12,323 bases of DNA from an uncultured Eggerthellaceae bacterium (GTDB lineage Bacteria; Actinomycetota; Coriobacteriia; Coriobacteriales; Eggerthellaceae): contig CAKTYF010000053.1 in the NCBI GenBank assembly GCA_934631995.1, positions 1 through 12,323 on the forward strand, in the 5' to 3' direction. Below are positions 1 through 5,579 of the stretch, piece by piece (positions within the stretch are counted from its first letter, which is position 1; every line of letters starts with the position of its first letter). Below the pieces are notes generated by a model that saw only the letters and a program-made list of their open reading frames with translations, did no database searches and was not told the origin of the DNA. A program made the position numbers and the translations under genes.

Positions 1-812
1 CCCGAAGCCGCAAGGGATTTCACCGCATCGGATACCAGCGAAGAAGAATTCTGCGTGATTTGGGCAACCTTGATAACGCCCACGTTTTCGTTAGTCAACT
101 CAGTCTCAACGTTCTTCTCTTTGTACTGCGAGCAGTGGAGCGTTACCGTGAATTCTTCGCCACTTTCCGCACCCGTAGAGCTGGGACGACGCCATGTAGT
201 AACCACGGAGCTACCCGCCTCGCGGAATATCGTGTTATTCACTTCGCTGGCTGTCATGCCTTGAGTGCGCGTGCCATCGATTGCCACAATAACATCGCCT
301 ATTTGAACGCCCGAACCAGCCGCAACGGAATCGGCAAACACGTCGGCTGCATAGACCTTCTCTCCCTGCTCCGCGAAAATTACGCCAATACCCACGTAAT
401 CGGTCGTAGATAAATCCTGCAGGAATTTCTGATAGCGCTCGCTGTCCAGGTAGCGCGCGTACGGATCTTCGATATCCGCCAACAGCGCGTTGATCAGCGA
501 CGTTGTTGCTACGTTCAAATCGTACTCGTCAAGGCTTTCCTTCTCAAGCGTGCCCTGCACTTCCGCAATACGCGCCGCAAGCGAGTCGTACGTATTTCCC
601 GAAATCGTCTGTCCCGGATTGACTTGCGTGCTGGTGGTAGCGCCAATGCCCAAACGCTTCATCAAAGGCTCGTTACCACGCAGCAAAAAACCACCCGCGA
701 ACGCGATTGCGAAAACCAAAATAACCGTGAAAATACGCGCCGCCCGTCTCACCTGCATGTTTTCGAGACGGGCTGCGTTTTGCTCACGTTTTGTTTCACC
801 GTGCTTTGCCAT
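1..812 (-). CDS. S41 family C-terminal processing peptidase (CtpA/CtpB-like), 3' end outside window
   Basis: Membrane-anchored, extracytoplasmic serine protease of the tail-specific (Prc/Ctp) family; 270 codons are visible and the gene leaves the window at the left edge. The ATG at 812 is preceded by a modest AGGT at suitable spacing. A basic cytoplasmic N-terminus is followed by one hydrophobic anchor at about residues 26-44. The family's N-terminal module follows, with DPYARYLDSERYQKFL at about 117-132, then YVGIGV and a PDZ domain (about 138-210) containing GVQIGDVIVAIDG. The catalytic Ser/Lys region lies beyond the window, so activity cannot be judged. It starts 19 bases after the ftsX stop. 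Bacillus also has an S41 protease gene (ctpB) beside ftsEX, so a role in processing envelope or cell-wall-hydrolase proteins is a reasonable inference. Substrate unknown. Confidence 0.93.
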   Translation of the reverse strand, partial: MAKHGETKREQNAARLENMQVRRAARIFTVILVFAIAFAGGFLLRGNEPLMKRLGIGATTSTQVNPGQTISGNTYDSLAARIAEVQGTLEKESLDEYDLNVATTSLINALLADIEDPYARYLDSERYQKFLQDLSTTDYVGIGVIFAEQGEKVYAADVFADSVAAGSGVQIGDVIVAIDGTRTQGMTASEVNNTIFREAGSSVVTTWRRPSSTGAESGEEFTVTLHCSQYKEKNVETELTNENVGVIKVAQITQNSSSLVSDAVKSLAAS

Positions 813-831
813 GTTGACTGACCTGTGCTGA

Positions 832-1752
832 CTACACCTTCAAGTGGCGGCGCATGGAGAACGCCGAACCCAAAAGACCAATAACCAAACCAGCAACTAC
901 CAGGGCCACATAAATAACGGCAATGGTATTCACCGACATTTCCATGGGCAGCCAAGCGAACGTGTTCGCCAACTGCGTAAGGCCGAAGCGGCGCACCAGC
1001 TCAAGCACCAGAATGGCCAACACGGAACCCAGTAGCGAATGAATTGCGGCTTCCATAAGGAAAGGCCCACGAATGAAGCCGTTGGAAGCGCCCACCAAAC
1101 GCATGATGGAGATTTCCTTGCGGCGCGCCATAATGGCCAGGCGAATAGTGTTGTTGATGAAGATCAGCGCGATGACAATCAGCAACACGATAACGGCAAC
1201 GCCGATATAGCGAGCGTAATTAATCACCGACAGCAAACGCTCAACGGTCTTCTGGCCGTATTTCACGGAATCGGAAGGGTCGGCAGTATTATCGCAAATC
1301 TTGGCAAACGTAGAGTTCGACTCAATCTGCTCGGCAATCGTGATGACCTGCTGCGCATCCGACAGCGAGACATTCACCGATGCCGGCAGCGGGTTGCTTC
1401 CTTCATCCAGCTGATCAACAATTTCCGGGTTCGCAACGGAGCCGCGGAAGTTCTCCAAAGCCTGCTCCTTCGTGGTGAAGCTTACGCTCTCCACGCCATC
1501 AAGACCTTTCAGCCAATTCTCGAATTGCGTGACTTCCGTAGACGATTCCTTGTAGTTATCGCCAATGTAGCACGTGATGGAAATCTCGCTTTCAACGGAT
1601 TCCACAATGTTGTTTACCACCACGCCAGCCATGAAGAACACGCCGATCATAACGAGCGACAGGAAAATGGTGATGATAGAACCAAGCGCGGTTGACAGGT
1701 TACGCTTAAAACCAACCAGCGCCTCTTTGATGAAATATGCAAAACTACGCAT
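832..1752 (-). CDS. ftsX: Cell division ABC transporter permease FtsX
   Basis: Integral membrane partner of FtsE; FtsEX is a type VII ABC system that transmits ATP hydrolysis to periplasmic or extracellular murein hydrolases instead of moving a substrate. The 306-residue length is normal. TM1 is at about residues 23-45. A large extracellular loop (about 46-180) contains two cysteines, C61 and C153, that could form a disulfide. Three further membrane segments follow at about 182-200, 233-252 and 275-296. The conserved stretch RRKEISIMRLVGAS (210-223) lies after TM2, and the protein ends in the basic RRHLKV. The ATG overlaps the end of ftsE by 8 bases, implying translational coupling. The stop codon is TAG at the expected end of the family, showing that TAG terminates normally here. 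Confidence 0.97.
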   Translation of the reverse strand: MRSFAYFIKEALVGFKRNLSTALGSIITIFLSLVMIGVFFMAGVVVNNIVESVESEISITCYIGDNYKESSTEVTQFENWLKGLDGVESVSFTTKEQALENFRGSVANPEIVDQLDEGSNPLPASVNVSLSDAQQVITIAEQIESNSTFAKICDNTADPSDSVKYGQKTVERLLSVINYARYIGVAVIVLLIVIALIFINNTIRLAIMARRKEISIMRLVGASNGFIRGPFLMEAAIHSLLGSVLAILVLELVRRFGLTQLANTFAWLPMEMSVNTIAVIYVALVVAGLVIGLLGSAFSMRRHLKV

Positions 1753-2629
1753 CGAAACCGTACACCCCTCGATCTTGGTCGCGCGTCAAATGTCCTCGAT
1801 CCAACGCAATAACGCGGCGGCGCATGTTGTCTACCATCTCGCGGTCATGCGTTGCCACCAGCACCGTTGTACCCGTGCGGTTAATGCGCTCCAGCAAATC
1901 CATAATGCCGCGCGAAGTTTGAGGGTCAAGGTTTCCCGTGGGTTCATCGCAAATCAGCATAGGAGGCCTGTTCACAATAGCACGCGCAATGGAAACGCGC
2001 TGCTGCTCACCACCAGAAAGCTGGTCAGGCATTTTGTTCATTTTCTCCTGCAAGCCAACTAAGCGCAGAACTTCAGGCACCTGCGTTTTGATAACGTGGC
2101 GGCTCTTGCCGATTACCTCCAGCGCAAACGCGACGTTCTCGAACACTGTCTTGTTGGGAAGCAGCTTGAAGTCCTGGAACACACAGCCGATGTTGCGGCG
2201 CAAATACGGCACGCGCCAGTCGCGCATGGTGGACAAGTCCTCGTTCGCGATGTAAATATGACCGCTGGTAGGCTTGACTTCGCGCGTGATGGTCTTGATG
2301 AAGGTAGATTTACCGGAACCAGAATGGCCCACCAAGAACAGGAACTCGCCCGCGTAAATCTCCAAGCTCACGTCTTCCAACGCAGGTTTGTTCGGCTGAG
2401 CAGGATATACTTTTGTTACATGATCAAATACAATGACCGGGCTTCCTTGGCGCTGCGGCGCAGGAACTGCTTCGAGCTTGGGCAGCGTGGATGTTAGGTC
2501 GGGCTTTCTTGAAGAAGCCAGCTGACCAGCACGCGGGGCGGTTGCGGGACGCGCGTGAGAAGCACGCACCTTTCGCACCTGACCGGTGGTCTGACCAGCG
2601 GCATCACTCACATTTTGATTATCTGTCAC
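1745..2629 (-). CDS. ftsE: Cell division ATP-binding protein FtsE with an N-terminal extension
   Basis: Cytoplasmic ATPase of the FtsEX complex. All ABC motifs are present: Walker A GHSGSGKST (101-109), Q-loop FQD (151-153), signature LSGGEQQ (204-210), Walker B MLICDEP (224-230) and H-loop His261. The start is a GTG at 2629 with GGAG six bases upstream. Family members normally begin close to the VIVFDHVTKVYP strand, which here starts at residue 65. About 63 extra residues, rich in Ala, Arg, Gln and Pro and net basic, precede it. Other in-frame GTG codons exist at residues 18 and 21 but lack a ribosome site and would still leave most of the extension. The gene follows the transketolase C-terminal gene by 35 bases and overlaps ftsX by 8. 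Stop codon TAG. Confidence 0.96.
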   Translation of the reverse strand: MTDNQNVSDAAGQTTGQVRKVRASHARPATAPRAGQLASSRKPDLTSTLPKLEAVPAPQRQGSPVIVFDHVTKVYPAQPNKPALEDVSLEIYAGEFLFLVGHSGSGKSTFIKTITREVKPTSGHIYIANEDLSTMRDWRVPYLRRNIGCVFQDFKLLPNKTVFENVAFALEVIGKSRHVIKTQVPEVLRLVGLQEKMNKMPDQLSGGEQQRVSIARAIVNRPPMLICDEPTGNLDPQTSRGIMDLLERINRTGTTVLVATHDREMVDNMRRRVIALDRGHLTRDQDRGVYGFDA

Positions 2630-2635
2630 AGAATG

Positions 2636-2639
2636 CTCC
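2636..2639 (-). promoter_or_regulatory. Ribosome binding site supporting the GTG start of ftsE
   Basis: On the minus strand GGAG lies six bases before the GTG at 2629. It supports the long form of FtsE with its N-terminal extension; no comparable site precedes the later in-frame GTG codons. Confidence 0.65.
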
Positions 2640-2664
2640 GTTCGTATAATGTTCGCTGAGACAA

Positions 2665-3654
2665 TCAGATTTTAGCAGACTGGTGACGAGCCATAACATT
2701 TTTCACAGCTTCAACAATGGCGGCTGCGTCAAGCTTGAAGTACGCCATAAGCTCCTGGAACTCGCCCGACTTGCCGAAACGATCTTTCATGGCAACAAAT
2801 TCGCACGGCGTGGGGCGCTTCGTTGCAAGCAACTCGGATACTGCGCTGCACAGGCCACCGTACTGGGAATGCTCTTCGGCCACCACAACGCAGCCCGTCT
2901 TTTCCACAGAAGCAAGAATAGTCTCTTCGTCAAGCGGTTTCACCGAGAAGGCGTCAATGACTTCAGCAGAAATCCCCTGTTCGGCCAACAGATCGGCAGC
3001 AACTAGTGCTTCGCGGATCTCAACGCCGTTCGCAACAATGGTCACATCAGTACCTTCGCGCAGCACGTAGGCACGGCCGAGCTCAAGCTCTACGTCATCG
3101 GCATACACGCACGGCACCGTGGCGCGACCCATGCGCACATACACGGGACCAGGGGTCTGCGCAGCAAGACGCAGCGCAGCGCGGGCAGCAGCGTAATCGG
3201 CAGGTACAAGCACCTTCATGTTCGGCAGCACGCGCATCAGGGCTACGTCTTCGAGCATCTGATGCGTACCGCCGTCGGGACCTACAGAAATGCCAGCATG
3301 CGTGGGAGCAATCTTCACGTTCAGGTTGCCGTAGCACACGGTGTTGCGAATCTGATCGTAAACGCGACCCGTGCCGAACACGGCGAAGGAACCGGTGTAG
3401 GCAATGTTGCCCGTAAGAGAAAGACCTGCAGCAACGTCAATCATATCCTGCTCGGCAATGCCGCAGTTGAACAGGCGCTCGGCGTTTTCCGGGCATGCCT
3501 GTGCAAACTTCTTCGTGGTGGTGGATCCGGTCAAGTCGGCGTCAACCGCAACAACGGGAACGCCTTCTGCGGCGAGCTCTGCCAGCGTTACGCCGAACGC
3601 CGCACGCGTAGCTTTCTTCTGAGCAGATTGCTCTGCGGTGGCCAATTTAACCAT
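2665..3654 (-). CDS. Transketolase, C-terminal subunit (split enzyme)
   Basis: Second half of a two-gene transketolase: the pyrimidine-binding domain plus the C-terminal transketolase domain. With its partner it should form the thiamine-diphosphate enzyme that transfers two-carbon units between sugar phosphates in the cytoplasm. Visible motifs are VDADLTGSTTT (37-47), GIAEQDM (65-71, whose Glu68 is the residue expected to activate the cofactor), THAGISVGPDGGTHQMLEDV (118-137) and PGPVYVRMGRATVP (168-181). The 329-residue length suits split archaeal/Gram-positive-type transketolases. The ATG at 3654 overlaps the N-terminal gene by 8 bases, and AAGGTG lies seven bases upstream. A 1-deoxyxylulose-5-phosphate synthase half is less likely because the partner is transketolase-like and separate. 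Confidence 0.94.
   Translation of the reverse strand: MVKLATAEQSAQKKATRAAFGVTLAELAAEGVPVVAVDADLTGSTTTKKFAQACPENAERLFNCGIAEQDMIDVAAGLSLTGNIAYTGSFAVFGTGRVYDQIRNTVCYGNLNVKIAPTHAGISVGPDGGTHQMLEDVALMRVLPNMKVLVPADYAAARAALRLAAQTPGPVYVRMGRATVPCVYADDVELELGRAYVLREGTDVTIVANGVEIREALVAADLLAEQGISAEVIDAFSVKPLDEETILASVEKTGCVVVAEEHSQYGGLCSAVSELLATKRPTPCEFVAMKDRFGKSGEFQELMAYFKLDAAAIVEAVKNVMARHQSAKI
2669..2696 (-). promoter_or_regulatory. Candidate internal promoter upstream of ftsE
   Basis: Inside the last codons of the transketolase C-terminal gene the minus strand reads TGCTAAAAT, an extended -10 type sequence (TGn plus TAAAAT at 2674-2669). A weak TTATGG sits 16 bases upstream as a possible -35. It would let ftsE-ftsX-protease be transcribed apart from secA-prfB. 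The match is imperfect and lies in coding DNA, so chance is quite possible. Confidence 0.25.
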
Positions 3655-4486
3655 TGCAAATCACCTTGCCTGCTTCTTCTAATTCTTCCAAAGCCTGAGC
3701 GGTCTGCTCCGCGTTCGGCGCAGAACCATGCCAGCCTGCTTGATTCTCCATAAAGGAAACGCCCTTGCCCTTGATGGTTTCCGCAATAATGACATGCGGT
3801 TTTCCGTTGCAGTCAGCCTTCAGCGCCCGCAAAAGCTCCACCAAAGCGTCCACGTCGTGACCGTTGACCGTATGCACATCCCAGCCGAATGCGGCGAATT
3901 TTGCGCGTAGATCTTCGGGGCTGCATACGTTTTCGATGTTGCCATCGATCTGCAGATGGTTGTGGTCAACGATCGCTACCAAGTGGTCGAGCTTTTGGTG
4001 CGCAGCAAACATGGCCGCTTCCCAAACTTGGCCTTCCTGCGTTTCTCCATCGCCCAAAATGGCGAAAACGTGCGCGTCGTTTTTCGCCAGACGCAGGCCG
4101 CAGCACATGCCGGCGCACACCGACAGGCCCTGGCCCAACGAACCGGTGGAAACCTCCACACCCGGCAGCAAATTCATATCGGGATGACCTTGCAAGCGGC
4201 TTCCCAACTTGCGCAGCGTTTTGAGCTCTTCGCGCGGGAAATAACCAGCGTGCGCCAACGTAGCATATAAAGCCGGCGCGGCGTGGCCCTTCGCCATGAC
4301 AAAGCGGTCGCGGCTCTCCATCTGGGGATTCGACGCATCGTAGTTCAGCACACCCCCAAAATAAAGCGCCGTCATGATGTCGGTGCACGATAACGAGCCA
4401 CCCGGGTGGCCGCTGCCCGCTTCCGCGATCATCGCCACGATATCCTTGCGAATCTCGTTGGCCTTCAACTCCAACTCTACCGTCAT
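3647..4486 (-). CDS. Transketolase, N-terminal subunit (split enzyme)
   Basis: First half of the split transketolase, carrying the diphosphate-binding domain for thiamine diphosphate and Mg2+. Motifs counted from the ATG at 4486 are SGHPGGSLS (25-33), AKGHAAPALYA (65-75), STGSLGQGLS (113-122), the cofactor motif GDGETQEGQVWEA (145-157) and VDHNHLQIDG (173-182). Length is 279 residues. An in-frame GTG at 4501 is open, but the ATG at 4486 is preferred because GGAGGG sits seven bases before it. That ATG overlaps the prfB stop as ATGA, a standard coupling arrangement. The gene ends with TAA inside the start of the C-terminal subunit gene, so the two halves are probably made in equal amounts. Confidence 0.94.
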   Translation of the reverse strand: MTVELELKANEIRKDIVAMIAEAGSGHPGGSLSCTDIMTALYFGGVLNYDASNPQMESRDRFVMAKGHAAPALYATLAHAGYFPREELKTLRKLGSRLQGHPDMNLLPGVEVSTGSLGQGLSVCAGMCCGLRLAKNDAHVFAILGDGETQEGQVWEAAMFAAHQKLDHLVAIVDHNHLQIDGNIENVCSPEDLRAKFAAFGWDVHTVNGHDVDALVELLRALKADCNGKPHVIIAETIKGKGVSFMENQAGWHGSAPNAEQTAQALEELEEAGKVICNG

Positions 4487-5577
4487 TGCGAAACCCTCCA
4501 CTTATGATATCCGATGACAAACTCATCCAAACCGCCGTCCAGAACCGAATCCACGTTACTGGTTTCTACGCCTGAACGAAGGTCTTTGACCAACTGATAA
4601 GGATAAAGCACATAATTGCGAATTTGGCTGCCAAATGAATTCTCCATGCGTTCACCGCGAAGTTCATCCAGCTCATCGGCGCGCTTTTGCTGCTCCAACT
4701 CGTAAAGGCGAGCACGCAGCACTTTCAGAGCCGCTTCCTTGTTCTGCAATTGGGATTTTTCATTCTGGCACGTGACCACAATTCCCGTGGGAAGGTGCGT
4801 CAAGCGCACGGCGGAATCCGTAGTGTTCACGCACTGACCGCCAGGGCCGCTTGAACGGTACACATCTACGCGCACATCGTTCATGTCCAGGTCAACAGCA
4901 ATGTCGTCGGGCAAAACCGGAAGCACTTCCACACTGGCAAACGTCGTTTGACGGCGCGCCTTCGCATCGGTGGGGCTAATGCGCACTAAGCGATGAACGC
5001 CCATTTCGCTGCGCAGCATGCCGTAAGCGTTGCGCCCTTCCACCTGAAACGAGGCGCGGTCCATGCCAATGCCTTCGCCGGGCACAACGTCCAAATCACG
5101 CACGCGCCAGCCTTTCGACACCGCATAACGCGTGAGCATACGGTACAGCATTTCGGTCCAGTCCTGCGCCTCAAGACCGCCCTGACCTGGGTTGACGGAC
5201 ACAATGGCATCGCCACTATCAAACTCGCCCGAAAACCACGATTGCACTTCCAAGTCATCCAAAAGCTGCTCGAGCGCATCGAGCGCATGGTCGAATTCTT
5301 CCGCGAACGCCTCGTCTTCTTCCGCCAGCTCGCTTGCTGCCTGCGCATCGGAAAGCAGCTGTTCGGCGCGCTTGTATTCTGCAATGGTGTCGCGCACGTC
5401 GCTTGCCTGCTTGGAGACCGCCTGGGCACGCGCGGCATCGTTCCAAAAATCAGGATCAGCGGCCTGCGCATCAAGCTGCTCAAGCCGCCCTTCCAATTCA
5501 TCGATGTGAAGGAAGCCATACGCATCGTGCACGCGCGCCTGCGCGGCTTCCCAATCCTTTTTATCGTGTAAAGCCAT
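4483..5577 (-). CDS. prfB: Peptide chain release factor 2 (RF2) with a variant SPT tripeptide
   Basis: Class I release factor that reads stop codons (classically UAA and UGA) and triggers peptidyl-tRNA hydrolysis on the ribosome. The 364-residue frame is complete. The hydrolysis motif GPGGQ is at 244-248, followed by CVNTTDSAVRLTHLPTG (249-265), and the C-terminal KDLRSGVETSN is normal. The stop-recognition tripeptide, SPF in textbook RF2, reads SPT at 201-203 (codons AGC CCC ACC) inside VHRLVRISPTDAKARRQTTF. RF1 has a PxT tripeptide, so the third residue here is RF1-like. The gene is read in one frame: codons 23-24 are CTT CAC where the autoregulatory CTTTGAC shift site sits in E. coli, so no programmed +1 shift is needed. 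The ATG at 5577 is two bases after the secA stop and lacks a strong ribosome site, suggesting coupling to secA. Its TGA overlaps the next start. Confidence 0.96.
   Translation of the reverse strand: MALHDKKDWEAAQARVHDAYGFLHIDELEGRLEQLDAQAADPDFWNDAARAQAVSKQASDVRDTIAEYKRAEQLLSDAQAASELAEEDEAFAEEFDHALDALEQLLDDLEVQSWFSGEFDSGDAIVSVNPGQGGLEAQDWTEMLYRMLTRYAVSKGWRVRDLDVVPGEGIGMDRASFQVEGRNAYGMLRSEMGVHRLVRISPTDAKARRQTTFASVEVLPVLPDDIAVDLDMNDVRVDVYRSSGPGGQCVNTTDSAVRLTHLPTGIVVTCQNEKSQLQNKEAALKVLRARLYELEQQKRADELDELRGERMENSFGSQIRNYVLYPYQLVKDLRSGVETSNVDSVLDGGLDEFVIGYHKWRVSQ
4494..4499 (-). promoter_or_regulatory. Ribosome binding site deciding the transketolase N-subunit start
   Basis: GGAGGG on the minus strand, seven bases before the ATG at 4486. 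The competing upstream GTG at 4501 would place this site within the coding sequence, so the shorter start is favoured. Confidence 0.8.
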
Positions 5578-5579
5578 GA

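Noticed and set aside
4487..4501. GTG start at 4501 for the transketolase N-subunit
   Set aside because: GGAGGG lies between this GTG and the ATG at 4486 and serves the latter; the ATGA overlap with prfB also fits.
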